Assembly (NCBI GenBank): GCA_016200545.1
Contig: JACQEO010000081.1
Location: 1 to 44,969 of the forward strand
Origin: Deltaproteobacteria bacterium
GTDB lineage: Bacteria > Desulfobacterota > Binatia > UTPRO1
Length of the DNA stretch: 44,969 nucleotides
Direction of reading: 5' to 3'
The notes beneath the pieces were generated by a model. It made no database searches. It saw nothing but the letters and a program-made list of their open reading frames with translations, and was not told the DNA's origin. Below, one piece after another: positions 26,711-34,576 of the stretch. The translations under genes were made by a program, and so were the position numbers. Within the stretch, counting starts at the first letter, position 1; each line of letters opens with the position of its first letter.

Positions 26711-27522
26711 GCGCGCCACTCCAGATCGTCGACGAGGTTTTTCCGCGCCGCCTGCGGCAGGAGCTCGCGCCGGAAGAACGCCTGCACGCGCGGGTCGGGA
26801 TCGGCGCGCACCTCGGCGAGCGTGCCGCTCGCGATCACCGTGCCCGTGGCGAGCATGACGGCGCGATCGGCGATGGTGTTGATGCTGCCGAGCTCGTGCG
26901 TCACGGCGACGATCCCCATGTCGCCGCGCGCCTTGAGGCCGAGGACGAGCTCGTCGATCGCCCGCGCCGTCGTCGGATCGAGGCCGGCGGTGGGCTCGTC
27001 GAGCAGCAAGAGGCGCGGCTCGAGAGCGATCGCGCGCGCGATGCCGGCGCGCTTGCGCATGCCGCCGGAGAGCTCGGCCGGCATCTTGTCGCCGGCGCCG
27101 GCCAGGCCGACGCGCGCGAGCCGCATGCGCGCCAGCATCAGCGCCGTCGGCTCGTCCACCTCCCAGTGCTCCATGATCGGCAGCGCGACGTTCTCCGCCG
27201 TCGTCATCGAGTTGAGGAGCGCCGCTTCTTGGAAGGCGAGGCCGACCCCGCGCAGGATCTCCTCGCGCCCGACGCCGCTCGCGGCATTGATGTCGCGCCC
27301 GCCGATCAGAACGCGACCCTGCCACGCCTCGACGAGTCCGACGATGCAGCGCAGGAGCGTGCTCTTGCCCGACCCGGTCGCGCCGAGCACGACCACGATC
27401 TCGCCCGGGTCGACCGCGAGCGAGATGCCGTCGAGGATCATCGTGTCGCCGTAGCCGGCGACGAGATCCTCGATCACCAGCACGCGGGTGCTCTCGGCTC
27501 GGGTCATCGACGGCGATCTCAT
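26707..27522 (-). CDS. mlaF: MlaF-type ABC ATPase of a phospholipid transporter
   Basis: This 271-residue ATPase carries Walker A GATGSGKST at 47-55, signature LSGGMRKRAGIARAI from 151 and Walker B LLLLDEPTAGLDP at 171-183, followed by an H-loop histidine in VTHEL. It drives lipid movement by the MCE complex from the cytosolic side of the inner membrane. The ATG at 27522 overlaps the mlaE stop (ATGA); a second ATG at 27507 would start MTRAEST and is an alternative. The signature with GGMRKR is typical of MlaF/TtgA-type ATPases. It sits between the permease and MCE genes as in the classical operon. Confidence 0.95.
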   Translation of the reverse strand: MRSPSMTRAESTRVLVIEDLVAGYGDTMILDGISLAVDPGEIVVVLGATGSGKSTLLRCIVGLVEAWQGRVLIGGRDINAASGVGREEILRGVGLAFQEAALLNSMTTAENVALPIMEHWEVDEPTALMLARMRLARVGLAGAGDKMPAELSGGMRKRAGIARAIALEPRLLLLDEPTAGLDPTTARAIDELVLGLKARGDMGIVAVTHELGSINTIADRAVMLATGTVIASGTLAEVRADPDPRVQAFFRRELLPQAARKNLVDDLEWRA

Positions 27523-28595
27523 CCGGTGACGTAGAAGAACGCCGTGAAGCCGGCGTTGGCGACGATGCATGCGATGATCGACGTCACCACCGCCGAGGTG
27601 GTGGCGCGCCCGACCGCCTCGGGGCCGCCACGGACCGCGAAGCCGCGGTAGACGCCGATCAGGCCGATCAGCAGGCCGAAAACGACGCTCTTCACCAGGC
27701 CCGTCGCCACGTCCGAGATCAACAGCGCCTGCACCGTCTGCATGCGGTAGGCGCTGCTGCCGAGGTCGAGGCCGAAGACGCCGACCGCGTAGCCGCCGCC
27801 GATGCCGGCGACGTTGCTGATGACGGTGAGGAGCGGCATCATGCAGAGCAGCGCCAGGACTTTGGGGACGACCAAGAAGCGCACCGGGCTGAGCGCCATC
27901 GTCCGCATCGCGTCGATCTCCTCGGAGATCACCATGGTGCCGATCTCGGCGGCGATCGCCGATCCCGTCCGTCCGGCGACGACGATGGCGGTGATGAGCG
28001 GCCCCATCTCGCGCGTCATCGAGATTGCCACGAGGTTGGCGATGAAGATCGCGGCGCCGAACTGGCGGAGCTGCTGCGCGCCGTTCAGCGCCAGCACCAC
28101 CCCGATCAGGATCGAGATGAAGGCGACGATCGGCACCGCCTCGGTCCCGACGAGCGCCATCTGCTGCACCGTGCGGTCCCACTTGACGCCGCGGCGTCCG
28201 AACGGCACCGCGAGCTCGGCGGCGGTGTCGGTGAGTAGCGTGCCGACCGCCGCCGCCGCGTCGGCTGCGTCGAGCGCGTGCGCACCGATCACCTCGATCG
28301 GGTTGCGTCGCGGACGCGGCAGGTCCTCCTCGAGAATGGCCGGGTCCACGTCCGTGAGCGCCCGGCGCACGGCGTCGCCGAGGTGCGCCAGCCGCACCGC
28401 GATGCCGGCGGCGCGTCCCTCCGCGATCAAGCGCAGGAGCCGCGCCGCCGCGAGCGCGTCGAGCGTGCTGAGCGCCGCGCAGTCGAGGACGACGGTCGTG
28501 CCCGCGGCGTGGTGCAACGCCGCGCGCCGAATCTGCGCGAGTGCGTCGCCGTCAATCCGTTCCGGGAGCGGGCACAGTATCGGCGCGTCGTTCAC
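27519..28595 (-). CDS. mlaE: MlaE family permease with fused N-terminal STAS domain
   Basis: This 358-residue protein begins with a STAS domain at about 1-95 (TTVVLDCAALSTLDALAAARLLRLI), equivalent to the separate MlaB of other bacteria. The MlaE permease domain follows (about 115-358): MALVGTEAVPIVAFISILIGVVLALNGAQQLRQFGAAIFIANLVAIS, the family loop REMGPLITAIVVAGRTGSAIAAEIGTM, then further helices to the C-terminus. It is the membrane channel of the MCE lipid transporter. It is the first gene of a four-gene operon in which each gene overlaps the next by four bases. A divergent CoA-transferase gene lies about 120 bases upstream. Confidence 0.93.
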   Translation of the reverse strand: MNDAPILCPLPERIDGDALAQIRRAALHHAAGTTVVLDCAALSTLDALAAARLLRLIAEGRAAGIAVRLAHLGDAVRRALTDVDPAILEEDLPRPRRNPIEVIGAHALDAADAAAAVGTLLTDTAAELAVPFGRRGVKWDRTVQQMALVGTEAVPIVAFISILIGVVLALNGAQQLRQFGAAIFIANLVAISMTREMGPLITAIVVAGRTGSAIAAEIGTMVISEEIDAMRTMALSPVRFLVVPKVLALLCMMPLLTVISNVAGIGGGYAVGVFGLDLGSSAYRMQTVQALLISDVATGLVKSVVFGLLIGLIGVYRGFAVRGGPEAVGRATTSAVVTSIIACIVANAGFTAFFYVTG

Positions 28596-28715
28596 GAGCC
28601 CGCATTATTGCGCGAAAGAAGGACCTGGGCGAACGGGGAAAGCGCGGCGGGATGGATGCGGTGCGCGCCGTGTCGGTATGCTTCGCGGTTTTCTTTTGCA
28701 TGGCAATACGCTGAG

Positions 28716-30041
28716 ATGTCGCCGATGACTCCGGCCCATCGCGCGCTCTACGAATCCAAGCGCCTCGCGGGCGCGGCGCTCGCGGTGCGGCTCGATAGCG
28801 TCGAGTCGCTGGTGAGCGGGCTCATCACCGGGCAGGCGCGCGCCGTCCTACGCGCGATCGGCCGGCGCGATCCGGCGCGGCCGCTCACGCTCTACGTGGG
28901 CCTGCTGGTCGAGCCGTATCCGTGTCTGCGCGATCCGGGCGTTCGCGTCGTCAGCGGCTTCTTCGGACCGATCGAGCGCATGGCGCGCCAGGCCGGGTTT
29001 CCGGTCGAATTCCTCCCGTCGGACTTTCACGGCTTCGAGCGGCTCACCTATGAGTTCCGGCCGCGCGCGGTCGCCGCGCCGGTCTCGTCGCCCGACGCGG
29101 ACGGTTTCTGCTCCTTCGGTCTCCACGGCGGCGCGATCTTCGGGCCGTTCCTCGAGGCGGCGCGCGATCCGGCGCGGCTCGCGATCGCCGAGGTGAACCC
29201 GCACGTGCCGCGCGTCGAGGGCCTGCCGGAGTTCGGCGGCCATCGCGTCCACGTGTCCGAGATCGACGTCGTCGTCGAGGACGAGACGCCGCTCGTCACC
29301 ATTCCCTACGTCGAACCGGTCGCGGAGGAGCGCGCCATCGCGGGCTTCGTCGGCGAGCTCGTCGAGGACGGCGCCACCTTGCAGTTCGGCATCGGCGGTA
29401 TCCCGAACGCGGTCGCCGAGCTGCTCTGCGCGGTCTCGAAGGGCGACTTCGGCGTCCACACGGAGATGTTCGTCGACGGCATCATGCGACTCCACGAAGC
29501 CGGGAAGGTGGTGAACCGTAAGGGTCTCCACGACGGCTACTCGATCGCCACCTTCGCCGGCGGCAGCGAGACGCTCTACCGTTGGCTCGACCGCAATCCG
29601 GTCGTGCGCATGCTGCCGGTCAGCGCCGTGAACGACCCGCCCGAGCTCGCGAAGATGCGCAAGTTCACCGGCATCAACGCCGCGCTCGCCGTCGACCTCC
29701 ACGGTCAGATCGTCGCCGACGTCATCGGCGGGCGCCAGTATTCCGGCATCGGTGGCCACGAGACCTTCACCATGGGCGGCCGGCAAGCGCCCGGCGGCAA
29801 GTCGATCATCTGCCTGCGCTCGACCGTCACGGTCGGCGGCGAGCGGCGCTCGACGATCGTCGCCGAGCTTCCCGCGGGCAGCGTCGTGACGACACCGCGC
29901 CATCAGGTGCAGTACGTCGTCACCGAGTGGGGGATCGCCGATCTCGATGACCGGACCGATCGGGCGCGGGCGGCGGCGCTCGTCGCGATTGCGCACCCGG
30001 ACTTTCGCGGCGAGCTGCGGCGGGGCTGGCGGGAGTTGTAG
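28716..30041 (+). CDS. Acetyl-CoA hydrolase/CoA-transferase family protein
   Basis: This 441-residue enzyme of CoA-transferase family I, 4-hydroxybutyrate CoA-transferase/acetyl-CoA hydrolase type, carries the substrate-loop FGIGGIPNAVAE (about 225-236). The catalytic glutamate E250 lies in GVHTEMFVDGIMRLHE; it forms the glutamyl-CoA thioester. The C-terminal DDRTDRARAAALVAIAHPDFRGEL is typical of the group. It exchanges CoA between carboxylic acids, probably using acetyl-CoA. Two ATGs lie in frame at 28716 and 28725; neither has a strong ribosome binding site. It is divergent from the mla-type operon. Downstream the base composition changes at the island. Donor and acceptor acids cannot be told. 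Confidence 0.88.
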   Translation: MSPMTPAHRALYESKRLAGAALAVRLDSVESLVSGLITGQARAVLRAIGRRDPARPLTLYVGLLVEPYPCLRDPGVRVVSGFFGPIERMARQAGFPVEFLPSDFHGFERLTYEFRPRAVAAPVSSPDADGFCSFGLHGGAIFGPFLEAARDPARLAIAEVNPHVPRVEGLPEFGGHRVHVSEIDVVVEDETPLVTIPYVEPVAEERAIAGFVGELVEDGATLQFGIGGIPNAVAELLCAVSKGDFGVHTEMFVDGIMRLHEAGKVVNRKGLHDGYSIATFAGGSETLYRWLDRNPVVRMLPVSAVNDPPELAKMRKFTGINAALAVDLHGQIVADVIGGRQYSGIGGHETFTMGGRQAPGGKSIICLRSTVTVGGERRSTIVAELPAGSVVTTPRHQVQYVVTEWGIADLDDRTDRARAAALVAIAHPDFRGELRRGWREL

Positions 30042-30233
30042 CTATAGTCCGGGGCCTTGCGGTCGACGCACCGTGGTCGACCCACGGGCCGCTTAGGAGG
30101 ACGGATCACCTGCGATCATCAACGTGGCAACATCGCGTCGTGACTTCACTATACTATGCCGCCGAAGGAGCACTGAGCCACGTCGACTAGGGGACGTCTG
30201 ATGGGGTAAGGTAACAGTGAGGTAAACGTCGGC

Positions 30234-30740
30234 ATGCTGAGTCAGGCACAAATCCAGCGAGTTTGGGAAGGGATGCTGCTTGCTGAGATGCGCGCGCTGT
30301 ACTTCGCTGACCTGGCGACGCAGTACAATGCGCGGCAGCGCCATGCTACTTGGACGACGCTCGTCGCTTCCTCTGCGGCATTTGCTTCGATCATTGCCCA
30401 CGTTCCACCCGAGTACGGATGGATACGCGTCGCGGCGACATTTTTTACCGCCGTGTTGAGCGGCTATTCGCTCGCGATGCAGGTTCAACGGCGAGCCGTC
30501 GAGGCATCTGACTTGCACTACAGATGGAACCAAGTTGGCCGCGAATACTCTGCGATATGGGAAAATGTAGAAGCGAGCGACGCGTTCGAGCGTTTGCAGA
30601 AAGCGGATACCGCGGTTGCGGAGCTATCCAAAGTCTCCCTACAACTTCCCTATCGGAAGAGCTTGATGGAGAAGTGGCAAAGGCACGTCGAAGCGGAATG
30701 GAAGCAGAGAAACGCCCTCGGTCAGCACGCCGCTGCCTAG
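30234..30740 (+). CDS. SLATT-like two-helix membrane protein
   Basis: This 168-residue protein has a helical N-terminus (AEMRALYFADLATQYNARQRH), two membrane segments at about 38-57 and 62-80 (TTLVASSAAFASIIAHV and WIRVAATFFTAVLSGYSLAM), then a helical cytosolic tail. The tail includes RAVEASDLHYRWNQVGREYSAIWENV. This plan resembles SLATT-domain proteins, predicted pore-forming effectors in nucleotide-signalled conflict systems. No partner nucleotide cyclase is seen. Codon use is less GC-biased than in the flanking core genes, suggesting transfer. The gene opens the island. The family link is from overall architecture and is tentative; coding status is well supported. Confidence 0.6.
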   Translation: MLSQAQIQRVWEGMLLAEMRALYFADLATQYNARQRHATWTTLVASSAAFASIIAHVPPEYGWIRVAATFFTAVLSGYSLAMQVQRRAVEASDLHYRWNQVGREYSAIWENVEASDAFERLQKADTAVAELSKVSLQLPYRKSLMEKWQRHVEAEWKQRNALGQHAAA

Positions 30741-31046
30741 CATCGTAGATGTCACGCCCACCCGGCGATGCCCGTGGCTGGCCTCCTGCACCGAGGCCAC
30801 TACCGCCAGCGCCGCCACCGCCTCCCCCCCCGCCCCCTACGCCACCCCCCAGGCCGGGAACATCTTAGCGATACCGGGTCCTGTTCCCCACGCGAGTGTC
30901 CGGCTGGGGAAAGCCTGGCTACTACCGGCCATTCGGGTGCTGTCTTGATTCGACGCGTAGTGTCCGAATCCGGTGACGCGAGTGTCCTCGTTGGGGAAAA
31001 TCCGCGCTCACCGAGGGGCGGTCTTAGCCCTCACTATCCGCCCGCC
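30741..31046. other. Non-coding stretch with C-rich tract and repeat copies
   Basis: These 306 bases contain no convincing gene. A C-rich low-complexity tract lies at about 30805-30851. A 7-base stem (TTCCCCA at 30884-30890, TGGGGAA at 30905-30911) follows, and two copies of a short element lie at about 30891-30912 and 30958-31000. The stretch ACCGGCCATTCG at 30924-30935 recurs at 33229-33240 at the other end of the island. Confidence 0.6.
30891..31000. repeat. Short repeat element, two diverged copies
   Basis: Both contain CGCGAGTGTCC, four bases, then a GGGGAAA-type run (30891-30912, and 30978-31000 within a longer copy from 30958). The longer copy reads TAGTGTCCGAATCCGGTGAC at its left end and aligns with the element at 33185-33240, which begins TAGGTGTCCTAATCTCGACG. 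The 12-base ACCGGCCATTCG is shared with 33229-33240. Confidence 0.6.
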
Positions 31047-31595
31047 CTAGTCCTCGACCTCGCACACCCACGCGACAGCGCGGGCGATGTGACTCTCGTA
31101 GCGCTCGCTGGACGGAAGTGGATCGCCATTTTCGAGGTGGATCAGTAGCGCAACTATTCGATCGGCTTCCGCGAGCTGCTCCACAAGGACCGCAAGATGG
31201 TGAAGAACCTCGTTTCGCCCGGCATCGGTCCGTATAGCTTCGGGAAGACCGACTGTAAGTTCATGCACCAGCTCGTTGCGCGCCTTGAGTCCTCGGCCCA
31301 CCATGTCCTTGACGTTCTCTGGGAGCCGATAGTTTTGGGAGACATCCCGCGTGTGATGCCGGAACCGTCGCTCGTACCAGTACTCCGCGGTGACGCTCGC
31401 AATCGCCTGGTCTTCGTCTTCGCTTGTCTGGCGACATTTTTGAAACCGCTCCTTGACTGCGGGCATCATCGCCATGACTCGACAATGAGCCTCAAGTCGT
31501 GTGGCGAAGGTCAACGCGCGGCCGACAGCAGCATAGGCCTCGTCAGAGGACTGCGAGCGTTCTTCTTCAAACTCCATCGCGAGGTCCACGTTCAT
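31047..31595 (-). CDS. HEPN-like protein of unknown function
   Basis: This 182-residue, mostly helical acidic protein contains the motif R106-NELV-H111 in GLKARNELVHELTVGL, matching the R-X4-6-H signature of HEPN RNases, with an N-terminal helix TFATRLEAHCRVMAMM that could be the other half of the domain. HEPN proteins act in toxin-antitoxin and defence systems as RNases or as inert relatives. No MNT antitoxin partner lies nearby. The ATG at 31595 lacks a strong ribosome binding site. Codon use is less GC-biased than in the core genes. The coding call is good; the HEPN assignment rests on the motif and helical content only. Confidence 0.6.
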   Translation of the reverse strand: MNVDLAMEFEEERSQSSDEAYAAVGRALTFATRLEAHCRVMAMMPAVKERFQKCRQTSEDEDQAIASVTAEYWYERRFRHHTRDVSQNYRLPENVKDMVGRGLKARNELVHELTVGLPEAIRTDAGRNEVLHHLAVLVEQLAEADRIVALLIHLENGDPLPSSERYESHIARAVAWVCEVED

Positions 31596-31676
31596 GATGC
31601 CCGCCTGGGGTACATCTGAGGGATGGTCAGAGCTCGGAGCGGCAGCGTGATGTCAGTCGTGCCCGTTCGTTCGACG

Positions 31677-32297
31677 TCAGACCGAGTGCTGTAGATCCGC
31701 TTTCACAGGCTTCCATTCTTCCGCAATGACTGGAAGATCGGAGCGAATTACGTCGAGCCACTCGGCGTGTAGGCGCTTCAGGAGAGCCGGGACCGCGACT
31801 GTTACGCTCAGCACTATCGCCCACGCCAGGGCACCAACGCCGGCACGTCGAGTTGCGCTCCAGGACAACGTAACGGACGCCAGAGCGATGAGCCAATAGG
31901 CCATGGGGATTGGATCGTTTGTCTCGCCGCGAAACGTGCGGCGGAACCGTTCCAGCGCGGATTCCCAGCGAAGTCCGCGAACGCCATCCTCCTCGAAGAA
32001 CACCTTGCGGTACAGGCCGAGGCGAATGATGTCACGCCGCAGGTTGACCTGCACCTTCAACGCGGCCGCGACCAACAGCGCGGGCGCGAGCGACCAGCAG
32101 GCCAAAGCGAGAGGCGCCGTGTGCCCTGCGGGTCCCGCTTCACCAAAGACGGCTGGCGCCGTCACCCCCAGCAATGTTCCCGCCGCCGCGAGACTGAGGC
32201 CGAAGACGGTCATGATCCGGCCGTCTAAATCGATGATGGCCGCCGAGATGTGGCGGTATTCCTCTAGCCGAAAGGCATGTTCGTGCTCGTCGCTCAT
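31677..32297 (-). CDS. Membrane protein of unknown function
   Basis: This 206-residue protein starts with a charged helix (MSDEHEHAFRLEEYRHISAAIIDLDGRI). Two membrane helices follow (about 29-50 and 65-86), then a cytosolic loop YRKVFFEEDGVRG. Two more helices (about 133-150 and 155-175) precede a short cytosolic tail. AGGAGG lies seven bases before the ATG at 32297, so the longer Arg-rich extension is rejected. I do not recognise the family. Its architecture (two plus two helices flanking a soluble linker) resembles small phage-defence or conflict membrane proteins, but no motif supports this. It shares strand and codon bias with the HEPN-like gene about 80 bases downstream. Confidence 0.65.
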   Translation of the reverse strand: MSDEHEHAFRLEEYRHISAAIIDLDGRIMTVFGLSLAAAGTLLGVTAPAVFGEAGPAGHTAPLALACWSLAPALLVAAALKVQVNLRRDIIRLGLYRKVFFEEDGVRGLRWESALERFRRTFRGETNDPIPMAYWLIALASVTLSWSATRRAGVGALAWAIVLSVTVAVPALLKRLHAEWLDVIRSDLPVIAEEWKPVKADLQHSV

Positions 32298-32412
32298 GCG
32301 TCCTCCTGTACTACTTTTGCTGCACTCCCGCACGGCTTTGTCGGGCCGCAGAAGTGGAAGTTTCTGCCTATTCCTCCCGCGCCTCCGTCCGTTACCCTTT
32401 CCATTGCAGGAG

Positions 32413-32745
32413 GTGATCAACGTTCGTCTCCGTCTCAATCGCGACCAGAAACGAGCACCTGCGGGAGTGGTGCGCCGTTCCGCTTCTCGGAGGCATAGTT
32501 ATCCTTGCGATCGGATTCCTTGGTCCGACGCTCCTAGCGGCGGGGTTCGTGAGCGGCAGCCAGCCCGCACAGCAGAACCAGGACACCGTAGTGCTGCTGA
32601 TGGGCGTCGCCGTGACGGCGTGGAACGGGTATCTCGCCACGCGGGGCACCTACATCAAATGGCGTGGATTCCGGCGTGGGCGTGGGGAGTGCTGTTCATC
32701 ATGGCAGGAATCGCGGGCGGCGGGCATACCGCTCCACTACACTAG
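32413..32745 (+). pseudogene. Possible small membrane protein interrupted by two compensating frameshifts
   Basis: A near-perfect ribosome binding site AGGAGGTGATC lies at about 32410. The frame starting at GTG 32413 is open to the TAG at 32745. Its middle is Arg/Ser-rich and implausible, however. The adjacent frame between about 32450 and 32655 gives a hydrophobic, natural-looking run: LREWCAVPLLGGIVILAIGF, then GPTLLAAGF and MGVAVTAWNGYLATRGTYIKW. Returning to the first frame near 32655 gives IPAWAWGVLFIMAGIAGG to the stop. Three apparent membrane segments in two frames suggest a four-part gene broken by one insertion and one deletion, or assembly errors. Tentative. Confidence 0.4.
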
Positions 32746-32767
32746 GCACGCCCAGGAGAGATGATCC

Positions 32768-33187
32768 GTGGGGCTTCCAACACAGGCTGAATATTTCGAC
32801 TTTGTAGCGGGCGCCCTTGGACGTTGGAACCCACCGGGTGACGGTGTATTCACACTCGCGGCTGCGCGCTTCGTGCCGCCAGGTGAAGCGCGAACGATTC
32901 TCGTCCTCATCTGCGGCGCTCCCTGGCAATGGTCGCGCGATACCGACAAGGAGAAGTGCAACGCTATAGAAGCTCTGGTCGAAGACGCGCGACGCCATTT
33001 GCCCGCGGTTATCTCCGGATGGGAAGGGGAAGCTGACGGCGAGACCGGAGACGTTACGCTCGCATTCGAACTCCGTCCCGGACGACTCCATCCGATCAAG
33101 CCCCCCGTAGACAGTTGGGGAGAACATTGTGCGACGCGGAGAGTTGCCCCATTCTCACGACCTGTCGATCCAGGGGACGCAAGCTAG
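32768..33187 (+). CDS. Hypothetical protein
   Basis: This 139-residue soluble protein starts at GTG 32768, with AGGAGAG about eight bases upstream. Readable features are MGLPTQAEYFDFVAGALGRWNPPGDGVF and a central segment ARTILVLICGAPWQW followed by KCNAIEALVEDARRHLP, suggesting an alpha/beta fold. No motif is recognised. The opposite strand also has an open frame here, but it lacks a ribosome binding site. The stop codon lies within the first bases of the repeat at 33185-33240. It is the last gene of the island. Confidence 0.5.
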   Translation: MGLPTQAEYFDFVAGALGRWNPPGDGVFTLAAARFVPPGEARTILVLICGAPWQWSRDTDKEKCNAIEALVEDARRHLPAVISGWEGEADGETGDVTLAFELRPGRLHPIKPPVDSWGEHCATRRVAPFSRPVDPGDAS

Positions 33188-33240
33188 GTGTCCTAATCTC
33201 GACGGCCGAGTTTCCCGGTTGGGACAGCACCGGCCATTCG
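33185..33240. repeat. Repeat element at the right side of the island
   Basis: It reads TAGGTGTCCTAATCTCGACG at the left, GAGTTTCCCGGTTGGGAC in the middle and ACCGGCCATTCG at the right. It aligns with the longer copy at 30958-31000 (GTGTCC, AAT, GA, CGAGT, TTGGG in the same order) and shares an exact 12-base segment with 30924-30935. The two sites bracket the HEPN-like, membrane and hypothetical genes. Confidence 0.6.
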
Positions 33241-33284
33241 TATCGCCTTGACAGCGACGCTACGGGCAGGGGAGACGAATCGGC

Positions 33285-34049
33285 GTGAGTGACGCGCAAA
33301 GCGTAGCGGTCGTGACCGGGGGCGCGGGGGGGATCGGCGGCGGAATAGCGAGGCGGCTCGCCGCGAGCGGGTTCGCGATCGGTGTCCTCGATCGGGATCT
33401 CGCCGGTGCGGAGGCCGCCTGCGTGGTGGTGCGGAAGCTCGGCGTCGATGCGGCGGCGGCGCGCGCCGACATCACCGACGACGCGCAGGTGCGACGCGCG
33501 TTCGCGACGTTGCGTGAGAAGCTCGGGCCGGCGACGGTGCTCGTCAACAACGCGGGGTGGGACGCGTTCGTGCCGTTTCGCGATAGCACGCCGGATCTCT
33601 GGGAGCGGGTGATCGCGATCAATTTCCGCGGCACGCTTGCGTGCACGCACGCGGCGCTGGCGGATGTGTGCGCCGCCGGCGAGCGCGGGCGGGTGATCAG
33701 CATCGCCTCGGACGCGGGGCGCGTCGGCAGCTCGGGCGAGGCCGTGTATTCGGGGTGCAAGGCGGCGATCATCGGTTTTTCGAAGGCGCTGGCGCGCGAG
33801 CTGGCGCGCGACAAAGTGACGGTGAACGTCGTCTGCCCGGGACCCGTGGACACCGCGCTCCTCAAGTCCGTCGGCGCGACCGAGGGCGGAGCGAAGGTGG
33901 TCGCGGGAATGGCGCGCGCGATTCCGTTTCGCCGCCTCGGCACACCCGAGGAGATCGCCGAGGCGGTGGCGTTCTTCGCGTCGCCGGCGGCGTGCTACGT
34001 CACCGGTCAGGTGCTGAGCGTGAGCGGCGGACTCACGATGGCGGGCTGA
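33285..34049 (+). CDS. SDR family dehydrogenase/reductase
   Basis: This 254-residue short-chain dehydrogenase has the nucleotide-binding TGGAGGIGGGIARRL (11-25), NNAG at 88-91, and the catalytic tetrad N113, S142, Y155 and K159 (YSGCK). The C-terminal VTGQVLSVSGGLTMAG is the common SDR ending. It is FabG-like or related to 2-hydroxycyclohexanecarboxyl-CoA dehydrogenases; the Asp at 36 (VLDRD) suggests NAD rather than NADP. The start is GTG at 33285 with an AGGGGAGA-like site upstream. It returns to the GC-biased codon use of the core genome. Substrate unknown. Confidence 0.9.
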   Translation: MSDAQSVAVVTGGAGGIGGGIARRLAASGFAIGVLDRDLAGAEAACVVVRKLGVDAAAARADITDDAQVRRAFATLREKLGPATVLVNNAGWDAFVPFRDSTPDLWERVIAINFRGTLACTHAALADVCAAGERGRVISIASDAGRVGSSGEAVYSGCKAAIIGFSKALARELARDKVTVNVVCPGPVDTALLKSVGATEGGAKVVAGMARAIPFRRLGTPEEIAEAVAFFASPAACYVTGQVLSVSGGLTMAG

Positions 34050-34128
34050 GCGACACCCCCGGCACCGGCGGCGCCGCGGTGGCGGCGCCGCGGCGCGCGC
34101 GCGCCACCAGCACGCCGACGGCGGCGCC

Positions 34129-34505
34129 TTAGAGCGCGGCGGCGACGGGACGCAAAAGGAGACGAGCCCGGTCCGCCCTCGTTCCGAGCCCGAGCCACGG
34201 CAGCACGCGCAGCAACGACGGGGCGCCGTCGATGACGGCGCCGACGACGGCGCTGAGGAGAGAGGGCGGCGGGTCGCCGCCGACGATCCCGACCACGGCG
34301 CCGATCACCGCCCCGAGGGCGAGGAGCGGCAGCGTGAACACGGCGAGCGGTAGGAGACGTAGGCTCCCCTGAGAAAGCCGACGGCGGTGTCTCCGCCCCA
34401 GATCGCGAGACCGACCATCGACGCCAGCCAGCATACCAAAAGGACGCGGCCGCTTTGGCGGACGCCGGTCCATGCGAGAGCTCGCAGGGGTCGGTCGCGG
34501 TGCAT
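34129..34505 (-). pseudogene. Membrane protein gene with a probable frameshift
   Basis: From ATG 34505 the frame gives MHRDRPLRALAWTGVRQSGR, then VLLVCWLASMVGLAIWGGDTAVGFLRGAYVSYR, a plausible first membrane helix, and then becomes Cys/Ser/Arg-rich. Another frame from about 34375 continues with RLLPLAVFTLPLLALGAVIG, AVVGIVGGDPPPSLLSAVVG and ends LLRPVAAAL at 34129. Joining the two at about 34345-34375 gives a 125-residue, two- to three-helix membrane protein. A single-base indel is the simplest explanation. Function unknown. It lies between the SDR gene and the divergent methyltransferase gene. Confidence 0.5.
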
Positions 34506-34576
34506 GCGCGCATCGTGAGTTACGGAATCGCGGGTAGCAAGCCCGCGGACGAGTTGATAGATCGCTCGCAACCACC

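Noticed and set aside
30805..30851. C-rich tract as a possible rut site for Rho
   Set aside because: It is C-rich and G-poor on the plus strand, but it lies in an area of low complexity and no supporting feature identifies a terminator there.
32699..33127. Minus-strand 142-codon frame opposite the hypothetical gene at 32768
   Set aside because: No ribosome binding site, whereas the plus-strand gene has one at the right distance.
33248..33253. TTGACA upstream of the SDR gene as a -35 box
   Set aside because: No -10-like sequence at the proper spacing; the match is likely chance.
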